Shown here one piece after another: positions 12,311 through 23,369 of a stretch of 64,000 nucleotides of DNA. The position numbers and the translations under genes were made by a program. The first letter of the stretch is position 1; each line of letters starts with the position of its first letter. The notes under the pieces are model-generated. The model was not told where the DNA came from. It did not search any database and worked only from the letters and a program-made list of their open reading frames with translations. This DNA is from Galeopsis tetrahit (Eukaryota > Streptophyta > Magnoliopsida > Lamiales > Lamiaceae), in assembly GCA_963675135.1 (NCBI GenBank), contig OY776133.1, positions 35,675,494 to 35,739,493 on the forward strand, read 5' to 3'.

Positions 12311-12390
12311 CAAGTTGGAATCGAACCAGCGACATTATGTAAAATTAAGGGAAGAGGTGCCACTGGGCCACAAGCTATTCTGTGTATTGC
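12300..12390 (-). mobile_element. tRNA-derived SINE head (partial)
   Basis: On the minus strand TGGCCCAGTGGC (12370-12359) matches a Pol III A box and GGTTCGATTCC (12327-12317) matches a B box, at tRNA-like spacing. A CAACTTGCTAC stretch follows. It is a SINE promoter, not a tRNA gene, because no acceptor stem closes. It lies in the Pack-MULE and its tail merges with the tandem array. Confidence 0.65.
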
Positions 12391-12775
12391 TTTTGCTGTG
12401 ACTAATATATAACCACCTATTGGACTCGAGTGCATAACATGCACTCGAGTCCACACTAGACTCACCCTTCAAGTATATATATATTCTTGCACAATTGTGA
12501 TCAACTTGATCTAAGGGCATAACTTATTCTTTAGGATATTAAAAATGAATTTATTATAAAGGTAAATATGAAGAAATTTCTAGATCTTCAAAAAAATGTG
12601 ATCCACTTTCCACTTCTTCTCATACACTAAGGAATTATAAAAAATAAAAAAAACCGGTTTGAAACGGTCCAAACCCGGACTGGAATTTACCGGTCCGGTC
12701 CTTGGTCCGTAAAATTTTAAGATTCTGGTCCCAGTCCGGTCTGGTTCTGGACCGGTGCACACCCCTAGCTGGGGG

Positions 12776-13345
12776 CTATTCTAACGGCACGATTCAGGAT
12801 TTGCTGACTGCATGGGCTCTTGGTGTCTCGAGCAGAGATAGACCGACGAGACAGGGTTCTCATGTGATATGGTTTCTGTCGGATCCGGGTTGGTATAAGC
12901 TTAACACGGACGACACTGCTTCTTCTTCCCCAGGTAATTTACATGTAGGGGTGATCTTTAGAACTTTAAGGGGATTTTTCGTGGCTGCAATTGCCACTAT
13001 GGTGGGTTGGGGCCTTCCCCTTGAAGCTGAGTTGACTGTTGTTCTTATGGCCATCAAGTATGCACATGATCATGGTTGGCACTTCCTTTGGATTGAATCA
13101 GACTCGGTCCTAACGATTGGCACTTTTAAGAGTTTCAGACCTTCCATTCCTTGGCGTCTGTAGGGTCTTTGGAGCCAGATCCACCCTCTTACGCAAGACA
13201 TGCACATCAGATACTCACATGTCTTCAGATAGGCCAATCAGGCGGCGGACGCTATGACCAAGACAGGTCTTTACTGTGTCTGGAGGGGTTACCCCCAGAC
13301 TTTTTACTCTCATTCCTGCACAATGATTTGTACTCTGTTTTTTAA
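12776..13345 (+). pseudogene. LINE RNase H-like domain (RVT_3 type)
   Basis: Translation gives a SDPGWYKLNTDDTA start, the G-V-FR strand, LEAELTVVLMAIKYAHDHGW and LWIESDSV. This follows the order of the RNase H domain found at the 3' end of plant L1 ORF2, where D, E and D are catalytic. The frame breaks after SIPWRL and continues in another frame. The untranslated tail follows, with a GGAGCGTACC start. Confidence 0.82.
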
Positions 13346-13659
13346 AAACATTGATCCTTAGAGGAGCGTACCTTTTTCCTTGGCCTAAGTTTTGTCCCTA
13401 AGGAGGGTTTTTTCAGGCAAGGTTTTAATGACGCTCCGACCTCTAGCTCGACATGTGAGTTTATAGTCCTAGGTTTCTTTTCTTTTATATTATCTACCTT
13501 TTATTGTCGAGGTGCCATGTCATTTTATCGGCTAGATTATCTACCTTTTCTTCGCACGTCGTAGGACCAAAAGATCGAAAGTGTGTAAATTATATAACTA
13601 TTTCCGAAATTTAAAAGTCAGACCAAAACTAAAATTGATAAAACAAAAAAAAAAACTTC

Positions 13660-13925
13660 ATCAAAAATCTTTGCTTTTTCATGAATTCAATTCTAACAAA
13701 ATCCCTCTCTCTCCCTCTATTTTTAATAGCACAAAATGATGGGTCGTATTCACAAATTACTTTTTCATGAATTCAATTCAAACAAAATCCCTCTCTGTCC
13801 CTCTATTTTTAATAGCACAAAATGATTTGTCGTATTCACAAGTTACTTTTTCATGAATTCAATTTTGACAAAATCACTCTCTCCCTCTCCCTCTCCCTCT
13901 CCCTCTCCCTCTCCCTCTCCCCTAC
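13660..13925. repeat. Three imperfect direct repeats (about 86-90 bp) plus (CCCTCT)n
   Basis: A unit containing TTTTTCATGAATTCAATT, ACAAAATCCCTCTCT and TTTTTAATAGCACAAAATGAT recurs about three times. The last copy ends in a CCCTCT hexanucleotide microsatellite (about 13879-13921). The same unit reappears near 63390-63440. Confidence 0.85.
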
Positions 13926-13944
13926 TAGCACAAACAGTGGGTGT

Positions 13945-14345
13945 AAGTTACTCGAGCTAATTTGTGAATGACTCGTGTTCGGCTCCAAAAAAGATTAAAA
14001 TCGATTCGAAGTTAATCGAGTTGAGTTTTGAGCTCACAAATATTCAGTTCGAAAGGCTCGCGAGTTTAATCGAGTCTGGACAATATTTACTATGTTGTCA
14101 TTAATATATAATTTATATTTATATACAAATAATCGAATCGAGTCGAACCCATTAATTATATTAAAAAAATTAATATGTTTAACAATTAATTTTAAAAATT
14201 ATATCGATAATCGAGTCGAACTCGAGTTTATAGTAATTTTTATAGTGTCGAGTTGAACTTCGAAATTTTAAGCTCGATCGAGTCGAATTTCAAACTTCGT
14301 CTATAACAATCGAGTCGAATTTCGATCTCAAAACTATTCAACTCA
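13945..14345. repeat. TCGAG-rich degenerate inverted repeat
   Basis: ATCGAGTCGAA-type motifs recur in both orientations around an AT-rich centre (14080-14220). This looks like the subterminal architecture of a small non-autonomous DNA transposon, but I could not fix terminal repeats or a TSD. Confidence 0.45.
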
Positions 14346-14384
14346 TTTACCATCATAAGCACAAACCACAAAATAATGGGTCGT

Positions 14385-14506
14385 GACGAAGTTGGATAGC
14401 TCAAGTGGTTAGAGCACCACTACCTAGGCTTTAGATCCTGGGTTCGAGTCATGGGAAGGGGAAAAAAAGGGATGGGTATTTAATGTAATTCAAAAAAAAA
14501 AAAAAA
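14385..14506 (+). mobile_element. Complete tRNA-derived SINE with poly(A) and TSD
   Basis: The A box TAGCTCAAGTGG is at 14397-14408 and the B box GGTTCGAGTC at 14441-14450. A short body and a run of 17-18 A follow. The 14-bp TSD AAATAATGGGTCGT flanks it (14371-14384 and 14507-14520). It is a short SINE of about 120 bp, mobilised in trans by LINE machinery. It inserted into the upstream repeat region of the membrane-protein gene. Confidence 0.92.
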
Positions 14507-14836
14507 AAATAATGGGTCGTATTCACAAATTACTTTTTCTCCTAAGTTTTTAGGTCCAATAAAGCGGTGAGGTGTAATCTGATCAACTTTTATACTTCCA
14601 AAAGCATTTTGACGATTAAGATAATATATAAAACCTAACGACTAACGAGAGGTATGATCTGTCTTTATGTATTAGTTAGGTGATAGAATAAAATATGTTA
14701 AGTAGACTGACTAATTACTTGGCTCATGAGATCAGCGATCCATAATTGATCACATATTAATATCAATAGAAAATTAATATAAATAAATTGTTTTTTTAGT
14801 TTATTCGTGATTAATTAGCTGTAGAATTAATATTAG

Positions 14837-14844
14837 TATATATA
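14837..14844 (+). promoter_or_regulatory. Putative TATA box of the membrane-protein gene
   Basis: TATATATA lies 49 bp before the ATG at 14893, in an otherwise uninterrupted upstream region. If used, the leader would be very short (about 20 bases). Confidence 0.45.
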
Positions 14845-14892
14845 TTCATAGACCTTGCCTCAAAGCCTTAATTATTAGTTGCAATAGGCAGT

Positions 14893-15342
14893 ATGAGTTC
14901 TTCTTCCTTGTACAAAAGTATATTTCTAATAGTTCCCACCTTCATCACCTTACCCCAATTAATAAATCAAGACAACAACATTAATAATAATAATAATACC
15001 AAAACCGGCCCTCTAGGTCCCATAATCATGGGAGTTTCAGTTTGGAGCTCAATCATCTTATACCTCGCCTCCACCGGCCAGCTCTCCTTCTTCTTCCGTC
15101 GACGCTTCGTAATCTTGGGTGCAGGGAACGCGCTGGTTGCATCATTAGCGTCCCTTTTAATCCCCTGCCACCTTAGGCCTCTACTCTATTTCCTCTTCAT
15201 TTGCATTTCTGCTTCTCCGATCATCTATTCCTTTATCGACAAACTTCATAGAAGAAGACTGCACTACCACTGCTACTTTTGCCGAATTTATAATTGCATT
15301 ACATCTTTCTTTGAACCGCCACCACACCTACTTCCTGTGTAA
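14893..15342 (+). CDS. Unrecognised small multi-pass membrane protein, 149 aa
   Basis: This is a single-exon reading frame starting at ATG 14893. Hydrophobic stretches lie at residues about 9-23, 43-60, 72-90 and 94-113, separated by short basic loops (RRR at 68-70, HRRR at 118-121). An asparagine-rich loop (residues 27-35) follows the first stretch. The C-terminus has Cys/His/Tyr residues and PPPHLLPV. I do not recognise the family. In its favour are moderate GC in an AT-rich setting, a TATA-like box 49 bp upstream and AATAAA just after the stop (about 15352). The upstream region is duplicated at the right end of the window, which suggests a tandem gene family. The first hydrophobic segment could act as a signal anchor. 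It could instead be an unexpressed remnant. Confidence 0.65.
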   Translation: MSSSSLYKSIFLIVPTFITLPQLINQDNNINNNNNTKTGPLGPIIMGVSVWSSIILYLASTGQLSFFFRRRFVILGAGNALVASLASLLIPCHLRPLLYFLFICISASPIIYSFIDKLHRRRLHYHCYFCRIYNCITSFFEPPPHLLPV

Positions 15343-15360
15343 CCCTCTTATAAATAAAAC

Positions 15361-15386
15361 TTGCATTGCATTGCATTGCATTGCAT
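15361..15386. repeat. (TTGCA)n pentanucleotide microsatellite
   Basis: Five uninterrupted TTGCA units lie 18 bp after the stop codon of the 149-aa gene, within its likely 3' untranslated region. Confidence 0.95.
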
Positions 15387-15553
15387 GGCTATATACCTTA
15401 TTAATATATTAAATGTTTCATGGCATGTATAATATTAACATCTGTGTAATTTCCATCTGATAAGAATATATTTTTATGATATCATTTGCTCTTCACTTTT
15501 ATATGTTTCTCCCCACCCCCTCCGGCCCTATTCAATTTAATTTTGTATTTTGT
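15387..15553. other. Short spacer, nothing recognised
   Basis: AT-rich sequence between the membrane-protein gene and the left CACTA terminus. TGT at 15551-15553 is the left copy of the CACTA TSD. Confidence 0.5.
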
Positions 15554-15945
15554 CACTACAAAAAAAAAAGTCTGATTTTGATACCAAAATTTAGAGACGG
15601 ATATCCAATCTGTCTCGATCTAACAGGTATGAATTAGATACAAATTTGTTAAAAAACGAGATTTGAAACTAAAAATAAAACCGTCTCTCATTATAAACGA
15701 ATTAGATACGGTTTTTAGTTTCGAGAGTTTTAGATACGATACCACTGTCTCTAATCAGTCAAAGTTTTCTTCCCACCATAAAACGAGTCATAGTGGTGCA
15801 TGAAATTTGAATTTTTGATTTGATACCGAATTTTGTCGTCTCTAATCGGTATCTAATTAGTCAAATGGTAAAATTAAATAAAAAATAAAATCCAAACCTT
15901 TTAAATTGATTTTTTTTTTTATTTTTTTTTAATTATTATTTACTA

Positions 15946-16187
15946 CTCCCTCCGTCCACAAAATGTAGTCTCATTTGCCTTATATTATTTATCCACCAAA
16001 TGTAGTCTCATACACTTTATGGAAACTACTACCCTTCAACCATCACTTAATTACTCAATTTGCCATCACATTATTCACAAACAATCACTTTATTCACAAT
16101 GGACCCCACAATACTCTTACTTTATCTACATTTTTCTTAAAACTTGTGCTCCACCTCAATGAGACTACATTTGATGCATGGAGAGAG
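15946..16187. mobile_element. Stowaway MITE (242 bp), TSD TA
   Basis: It starts CTCCCTCCGTCCACAAAATG and its right end, ACATTTGATGCATGGAGAGAG, is the imperfect complement, flanked by TA on both sides. This is the Tc1/Mariner-derived Stowaway signature. A sister copy lies next to it. Confidence 0.88.
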
Positions 16188-16205
16188 TATTTAATAATAA
16201 AATAC

Positions 16206-17619
16206 TCCTTCAATTTTTTAATTATTATTTTCCTTTTATGGAATCAATCACTTTATTTTTACCTCACAAGAGAAAATTTCATTTTACGTCCCGTAACTTA
16301 GGCCTAATCCAGAATATATCCTTTAAGTTTTCACATTTTCAATTTACGTTATAGGGTGTCCAATTTACATCTTTTTCGGTCCAATTTACGTCCTTTCCAC
16401 CGAAAAATTGGAAATCCTGTCAAATAGTCCAATTTACATCCTTTATGTTTGAATATTATAAATTAATAATTAAAAATTCTGAAAATATCATTAAAAATTA
16501 AAAAATCTCATTAAAAACTTATAAATTGTGTAAAATAAATATAAAAAATTTATAAACTCTACAATTCAAAAAAATCTGAAAAATGTGTAAATTTAATTTT
16601 TTTTTCTTTCTAAAACTCAAAAAAATAAAAAAAAATCTATAATTTCTACCATTCAAAAAATCTAAAAATGTGTAAATTTATTTTTTTTTTCTTTCTAAAA
16701 ACTCATAAAAATAAAAAAATCTATAAATTAAAATTTTAAAAATGTTTAAAATAAAAAATTCCACAATTTTAAAAATATCGTGAAAATGAATTTGGGATGG
16801 TTCCAAAATCGATCAAGGTGTGGAACTTCCACTCAACCTCGACGGTGAGTTAGAAAATCACGTGGGACCCAAAAATTTTAGGAGCTCGAGCAAAATTTTA
16901 ATGGCAGACGAGCCTGAATCAAGTTTGATTTTTAATGAAATGTTAATAATTTTTATTATTCTTATTAGATTTTTAGAATTAGTAATTTTTAATCTACACA
17001 TTTTTAATAAATTAATGAGATTTTTAGAGTTTTTAGAAATTTTAATGAGATTTTGAATTTCTTAATTTTTAAATTACACATTTTCCATTCTTTGAATGGT
17101 ATAATTTTTTATTTTTTGTATTTTCAAAATTTTAGAAATTTTTATTTTTATTTTACACATTTTATAATTTGTAATGATATTTTTCAAATTTTTAGTGATA
17201 TATTTTGAATTTTATTTTCACATTTTATATTTTTAAATTTTAAGGAGATTTTTGGATTTTTATTGATACTTTTAGTTTTTTTAAATCTTTAATGGGATTT
17301 TTAGAAAATTTTAATTATTAAATTTTATTTTTCAAACTTAAAGGACGTAAATTGGACTATTTGGCTGGAATCCCAATTTATTCCTCACATTCCGGTGAGT
17401 TTTAAAAAAATTCGGCGGAAATGACGTAAATTGGACCAAAAAAGACGTAAATAAAAAATGTGAATACTTAAAGGATATAAATTGGATTAGGCCTAAGTTA
17501 CAGGATGTAAAATGAAATTTTCTCACCTCACAACAATTCCACAACACCCTTACTTTTTTTTTTTTTTTCTTAGAACTTGTGCCCAGACAAAGAGGCATAG
17601 TTTTCGTGGACGGAGAGAG
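16206..17619. mobile_element. Second Stowaway copy, split by a MULE-type MITE
   Basis: The left arm (from CTCCTTCAATTT at 16206) and the right arm (ending TTTTCGTGGACGGAGAGAG at 17619, then TA) together resemble the neighbouring Stowaway, including its CAATCACTTTATT and AACTTGTGC blocks. The arms are separated by the 1,255-bp insertion at 16270-17524. Confidence 0.7.
16270..17524. mobile_element. MULE-type MITE (1,255 bp), TSD ACCTCACAA
   Basis: Terminal inverted repeats of roughly 80-90 bp start GAGAAAATTTCATTTTACGT and contain TTAGGCCTAATCC. A perfect 9-bp TSD, ACCTCACAA, is at 16261-16269 and 17525-17533. The interior is AT-rich with no meaningful reading frame. The long TIR and 9-bp TSD place it with Mutator-derived elements. 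Confidence 0.9.
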
Positions 17620-17668
17620 TAATATATATGCTTTTAATTTAAAATAAATAAAAATATTTAATTATAAA

Positions 17669-18060
17669 ATGATATATATATATATATATATATATATAAC
17701 AAGAATTGTTAAATAAGTCAGACCGGGCTAGATTGGGCCCGCTGGTCCGACCCATGATCCGTTGGGGATGTATGTTTCCTTCGAATTGGACCGGGCCCAA
17801 ACTGGATCGAGTTGGGGTGAGTCGGGGTGAGTCAGGCCGGGACCAAAATGGGATGTACCAGGGTGAATCGGACCGGACCCAAATTGGGCTGGGGCTGGGC
17901 GGGTTGGGTCTAGACTGGTCTCGAATTGGATCAGGCTTTCTCTCGAGATCTACAAGTAACTCAAGAAATTTTTTTAAAGATATTTTTAATATTTTTTTAA
18001 GTATAATATAAGGATATTTTAGTAATTATATATATATTTTTTTAAAAATAAATAGTTATC
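17669..18060. repeat. (AT)n tract then degenerate GGG/CCG-rich repeat
   Basis: An AT dinucleotide run (about 17671-17698) precedes about 240 bp with recurring TCGGGTGAGTCGG and GACCGGACCC-like motifs. The mix resembles a hAT-type subterminal region, but no paired end was found. It belongs to the interior of CACTA element 1 or to an unrecognised insertion. Confidence 0.5.
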
Positions 18061-18312
18061 TAATGGTGAAGTTCGATCGCACAAGACAAAATAAAATGAT
18101 GTGTCAACTTTTAATTTAACATCTATTATAAGATAGGGCGAACCCCATCATATCTCACGGTAGAAAACCCTTTAAAAGTTACAATTTAATATATGTGAAA
18201 TAAATAAATTAAATGAATTAAAAAAATGGTCAAAAGAATATACATATACAATAAATATTGAAAGTGTGGTGTGGTATGTATATGAAGTGTTTAAGTTTAA
18301 GTAGAATAATGT

Positions 18313-19117
18313 TGTACTAAATGTTGTGACAATTGGTACAACACTGACTCTAACAGAATATCAGAAATTAAGATTGACACAGCGGAAGACTTGAAACACT
18401 AAAAACAAACGTGACACAATGGAAATAATTTTTAACATAGATTTTATAAATAAAAATCTATGCTAGCCTTACGGCGAAATTCAATACTTATCTTCAAGTA
18501 CAAATGTTGTGTGAAATGTTACAGCATTAACATTCACAACAGAAACTACAAACGAGGCAAGTGCCTTGTTCTAAAAACGAACTAAGTGTATAAGGTATAC
18601 ACTGTCGAAATGCCTAGTCTATCTAATGATTACACTCTCAATAGATAAGAAGACACACAGCCATACGGGTGGGATACGAACGTATGAACTAAATGGTAAA
18701 ACTACTGGCCACAATTTCAAACAGGGATATACGCTCGGTTTAGGAAGTTGATCGAATAGAGTACACTGATTTGAGAAGCCTTCCATCGGTATTTATAGTA
18801 GTGGGGTGCTGATTCTAGAGGCTTCCACAATGAGATCCTATTTTTTAGGAACTCAACTTCCATGATCTTTCTAGATCCTTCTTGAATGCTCCAGGTCGTT
18901 CTAAATGGTTCCAGGCTGTTCTAGCATGTTCTTCAATGTTCTGGAATCTTCCAGGTTCCAGATCCTTGTAGAAGCTTCTAGATCCTGCCAGAAATGCGAC
19001 AACATTTAGATCAACATTTAATGTAGCATTTCAGAAAAGACTTAGAAAAAATCTCGGAAGGTCAAATTAAGATGTTGTTGATAATGTTAAGGCATTTAAG
19101 AGTTAACAACATCTACA
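18313..19117 (-). repeat. Copia-1 3' LTR
   Basis: It is almost identical to 27076-27881. The adjacent minus-strand motif TTGGGGGAGATTG at about 19118-19132 is the polypurine tract that primes plus-strand synthesis, which fixes this copy as the 3' LTR. Repeated GTTCTAG/CTTCCAG-like short motifs (18840-18980) recur in both copies. Confidence 0.9.
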
Positions 19118-22100
19118 ATCTCCCCCAATTTGACCTTTCAACTACAACACACCTGATGCACATATATTTCTATACATACTCAGTTTTATGTATTTAGTTG
19201 AGGTTAACATCATTGCTAAATACTAGTCAAGTCAACACCTGTTGTAACCGTTGGATCAAATCGAATGAAGATCAAGGATAATTTTACAATGATCCGTGCC
19301 ATAAGATCAAGATAAATTTTATCAAAAATAGAACAAGTATAAACAATACACTTATTCACAACATAAGTAACTTTACTGAAATCATAAGTTAAGTTTGGAA
19401 GAAATAACTTAAGATTTAAGTAAGACTCAAACAAAAGAAATCAGAGCAAAAAAAACAAAAAAGAAATACAAAAGAAATACAAAAGAAATACTAACAATCT
19501 AAACAAGACTTATATTATCAATAGGCAGTAAGCATATGAGAATTAAAGAGAAGTGTACTTCTAAATAATATTTTCATCAAAGCAAACAAATTTAAGCCAA
19601 TTGAATAATAAGGCAAGTTAGAAAGACAAAACAAACAACAACTAACAAAGACCTAAAATCAGCAAGCAGTAAGCCAATAAGGATAATTCTTTAAGGCAAA
19701 CAATTTAAGCAAACTGAAAATAGAGCAAAGTTAGGAAAAAATAAATACAATAAACAACTAACATATACAACATGCAGTAAGCAAATAATGATAAATAAGA
19801 AAACAATTTAAGCATAGAAGCAGTAATCTATCATCATAAATGCAAACAAATTAAGCAAGTTGAATAAAAGACAACCTATTAACTAGAAAGTAAAAACAAA
19901 ATCTGTAAATCAACTTAAACACAGTAACAACAATGCATAAGATCAAGGGAAGTATAAAAGGCACAGATACTTAAGAAACTAAACATGTGACATATATTGC
20001 TGTAACAACAGCTGCAGCATCATGTTCCTGCACATAATCACATATAATGTTCAGCCCTCCCCCTGTCTTGTATCAACCTGTTCAGTTGTTACCATAACCT
20101 GTTTAGATGTCATAAGGAACATCCATATGTTCATTAGCATTAGCAAATTGATCCTCATCTTCTTCAACAAATGTGCACGTTGTAGCAAAGTGAACTAAGT
20201 GAACTACAACATCTGGTTCAGCAGTCTCTTCATGAATAGCATCAGGTACACAATCAGCTTCTGGTACATCTTCATGGAGCTCTTCACTTCGAACACCAGA
20301 GGGTGATGGTGTTTCTCCCCCTGTGGTAGTAGAAAGCGTCTCTAACCACTGGACTTTAAGGAACTGAAGGCCATCAATAGAGTCCTGTAAACGTTTTAGT
20401 TGAAGTAAAATAAAAGATCTAGAAACATAATTTTTTTGACCAATGTGACCACCAATTTGCTTCACATTCGGTGCAACTTTTTTCTGTTCAGGTCTTGCTG
20501 GAGCTAGTCGAACTGGAATAAGAGCATCTCTGTGATCAGAACCATCTGAATTTTGTAACAAAGCAAATCAACAGTCATTTCACCAAGTAACAGAGCAGGT
20601 GAGATAGTCATCAAGGGTACATTGCCTCAAATAACCTCAGTTTCCTTAGGTTTTAAAAATTCATGTCTCTTTAGGTATGAACATATCAGCACAGGGTAAG
20701 GTAAAATCCCTTAATAATAAATATCACTATAAGCTGCATGTGGTGAAAATAGTTAAATCCAGATTGAAATTCTTCAACACAAAAGTCTTATACAACAATA
20801 TAGCTTGATCCTTAATCACCTTAGTGGAATTTGTATAGGGTATCCAATTGTAGACAATCAATTTTTGGAGTACAGAGTATATAGATGTGTGATCTTTAAC
20901 AAGCATAAAAATATATCACCTAGTTAATCTACCCCCAGTTATAGAAGTAGCAACCAAGTTCAAATCATGTTCATCTTCATCAATCACAAGCTCTGTCTCT
21001 AAAAGATCATTAATCAATTCCGAAGTAAGTGAAACTAATCTCCCCCTAAATTGTACATTCCCATATCATTTAGAGCTACGTCTACCAGTACTCTTCCTAA
21101 GTCAAGCACAAAATACATATACCCAATAAGACACAAAAGTATCACTCAAAGTTACAGTTTTCAACAATTTCTTTTCAACCAAAAAATTGTATCAATCCTT
21201 TACTCTCAAAATCAGCAGTGTTAATTCTCTTTTCCTTTAACAATTTTCATCTAGATAGTTTATTAATTTTAGCAACTAACCTATTAGTTTCAGAATCATT
21301 ATCAGGAAAATCAGCAATGTTAATTCTCTTTTCCATTAACAACTTTCATCAAGATAGCTTAGTGATTTTAGCAACTAACCTATCAATCTAAGAATTGTTA
21401 TCAGGATCAGAATTACCTCATTTAGAATTTATTTACTCAGCTGATTCAGAGTCCTTGCTACTGTTCTTCTCAGAATCATCACTTCCACTGTCATCAGGGT
21501 CTGGTGTTGCGGCACTTGCTTCAGCATTTGATGCAGAATCTTCTTAATCTCATACACAATTGGATTATCTTCTGGATTAGAATTTTCAATTCCTTTGAGC
21601 AAGTCTTGTTCAGCAGCAACCTTCTTTCCCTTTGGATCATACTTCCTTTTGACTCATTTCTCAGTAACCACATTTTCTTTCTCCGATTAAGAAAAGAACT
21701 TGAATCGTTTCATCATCAACACTACTTCCTTTCTTCTTTCTCCTCAGTGAGTTAGAGTAATCAACTCTAGTGAACACAAAGCCGGATCTCCTTCGTTGAA
21801 CATGGGCTAATCTTTCTCTTCTCTTTCTCAATATTCCTCCAAAAAGAAATCTATTCAGATTCATCAGTGTAAAAAGAGAAAATTAGTTTAACCTGAGTTA
21901 GCATTCGCGTCGGCCTCCTTCATTTGAGCGTCCTCAGAATCGGATGTCTCAGCATTTGCATACTCATTCTGCTCAGCAACAGGAAAATCATCAATTTCCT
22001 TTTCAATCTCCCCCAGAGAGGAAGCAATCGAGACAATTGCCTCTGTTTCAGTATTAGGACTTGGAAATTGGGGCTTTTATGAGGTGAATGAATCAAGTGT

Positions 22101-23340
22101 AGTGGTGAGTGTTTCGGTTTTCAGTAGTGAGAAATGTCAATGGACATATTTCCAATCAGTAGAAATAGATTCTCAGAATTCACATTCGATTGAGACATAT
22201 TCTCAACAGCTTGGTTCAGCTCGTTGAGGGTCGAATTGAGTTGAATGTGAACAATTGTAGGAATGGGTGTAACTGGAGTTGTTTGGGTAAGTGTTTCAGC
22301 TTTTCTTGTAGCAGTTGGTGAATTTTGGTGTGAAACGGCCATGCAAGCGAAACTATTAAGGTTGAGAGAGATGGAGGTGACGGTTTCGTGGGAGTTTGAG
22401 TGTGGTGAGGTAGTTTCCTGTCATTAGAGCACCAAGAAATCGAAAAGATAATCACAATAATCGAGACAAACAAGGCTTTAGCAAATCTTAAAATGCAATA
22501 CTCAAATCACTCGAAAAAATGCAATGCTCAGTGTATCATGTTATGAGAAGAATATAGGAGAGAATGCATAGTTGGAAGTAATACGTATAAAAATAAGAAC
22601 TAACTAAGGAAGATTCTAGAAGAAATTCGATAATACTCCATAAACTTAGCCACAAAAATAGATCATGAGTAAGTAGTGGGTAAAATCATAATTAAACAAT
22701 TAATTAAATTAAGAACATTCTAGAATATTTAGTATTTAAATGTGTATAATCTGGAATAAAACAAAGACGTGGATTAGTATAATCAGAATAAATAAAATAA
22801 ATTTCCACAAATAATTAAATAATTACAACTAATAAAAATATAATCGAATCATCTAATGTTGTGCTCAAAACTGTTACATACACCTCAACACGGTTTTTAC
22901 ATGAATTTACTTCATTTGTGTTGCACCATATTTTTTCTTTTTGTGTTATAGCATCTAATTTGTATTGATCCATTGTTCCTGTAGAGTACATCGTAGTAGC
23001 GAACTCCGTGCCCCATACTTACTTAATGGATTACAAACCTCTTGATATTTTTACCAAATATCACCTTTAGAAAAGAAAGCATCGTAGTAGCGAACTCCGT
23101 GCTCCATAGTTACTCAGTGATTTGGTACATCTTTTAGTATGCTAATAACATTCTATTTTTTATGCATTTGAGAGGTGTAAGACATGTTTATTTTTGCACA
23201 ACAAATTTCAGATTCAAGAATATTTTACAAAGGAATTATTCAACGAAAATAGGAAATAAATTAAATCTGTAACAACTATACAACCTTACGATGTTGTCCT
23301 AAATGTTACGACATTTGTGACACCATCCATCCAGGATTAT
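19118..23340 (-). pseudogene. Copia-1 3' region with decayed extra ORF
   Basis: About 4.2 kb separate pol from the 3' LTR, far more than a standard Copia needs. Broken minus-strand reading frames remain: 152 residues at 20103-20561 (Glu/Val-rich, ending EHMDVPYDI), 67 residues at 21661-21864 (arginine-rich), and 73-85 residues around 22121-22473 with MAVSHQNSPTATRKAE at the start. By position they correspond to the extra 3' ORF that is better preserved in Copia 2. SIRE-type elements carry such a third ORF, sometimes called env-like. I cannot assign a function here. Confidence 0.6.
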
Positions 23341-23369
23341 TCAGATACTACACATACCAAGAGATTTCC

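Larger units (their letters stand above)
11368..12467. mobile_element. Pack-MULE-like element (1,100 bp), TSD TTCAAGTAT
   Basis: About 45 bp at the left end match the reverse complement of the right end imperfectly; the shared core is AGTCTAGT and CTATGCACTC/TTATGCACTC. A perfect 9-bp TSD, TTCAAGTAT, lies at 11359-11367 and 12468-12476, which is diagnostic of Mutator-like elements. It holds no MURA transposase. Instead it carries the 5' part of an ALP1/HARBI1-like gene in reverse orientation, a tandem array and a SINE, so it fits the Pack-MULE definition of gene-fragment capture. It is nested within the hAT element. Confidence 0.85.
10623..12767. mobile_element. Non-autonomous hAT element (2,145 bp), TSD GCTGGGGG
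   Basis: The terminal inverted repeats are TAGGAGTGTGC at the left and GCACACCCCTA at the right (10 of 11 positions paired). The 8-bp TSD GCTGGGGG is perfect (10615-10622 and 12768-12775). Both ends carry subterminal ACCGG/CCGGT motifs, typical of transposase-binding subterminal repeats in hAT elements. No hAT transposase or BED finger is present. The element sits in the older LINE and has itself been invaded by the MULE at 11368-12467. The joined LINE reading across the TSD confirms the boundaries. Confidence 0.93.
6622..13490 (+). mobile_element. L1-type LINE, 5'-truncated, split by two insertions
   Basis: Three blocks of one non-LTR retrotransposon are collinear on the plus strand. They are the end of an endonuclease domain (6622-7095), a reverse transcriptase (8709-10622) and an RNase H-like domain with 3' tail (12768-about 13490). 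A solo LTR (7096-8708) and a hAT element (10623-12767) interrupt it, each with a perfect TSD, so the LINE is older than both. ORF1 and the first part of the endonuclease are missing, as expected of 5' truncation during target-primed reverse transcription. The 3' tail shares the AAGGAGGGTTT and GCAAGGTTTTAA motifs with the LINE at 30.5-34.7 kb. Many stops and frameshifts show that it is dead. Both ends are approximate. Confidence 0.88.

Noticed and set aside
12702..12775. RNase H frame starting within the hAT end
   Set aside because: The first codons belong to the hAT terminus; the domain itself begins after the TSD at 12776.
14397..14450. tRNA gene suggested by A and B boxes
   Set aside because: No acceptor stem closes, and a poly(A) tail with a 14-bp TSD shows it is a SINE.
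19216..19434. Short frame next to the Copia-1 3' LTR
   Set aside because: AT-rich, no homology, within the decayed 3' region.
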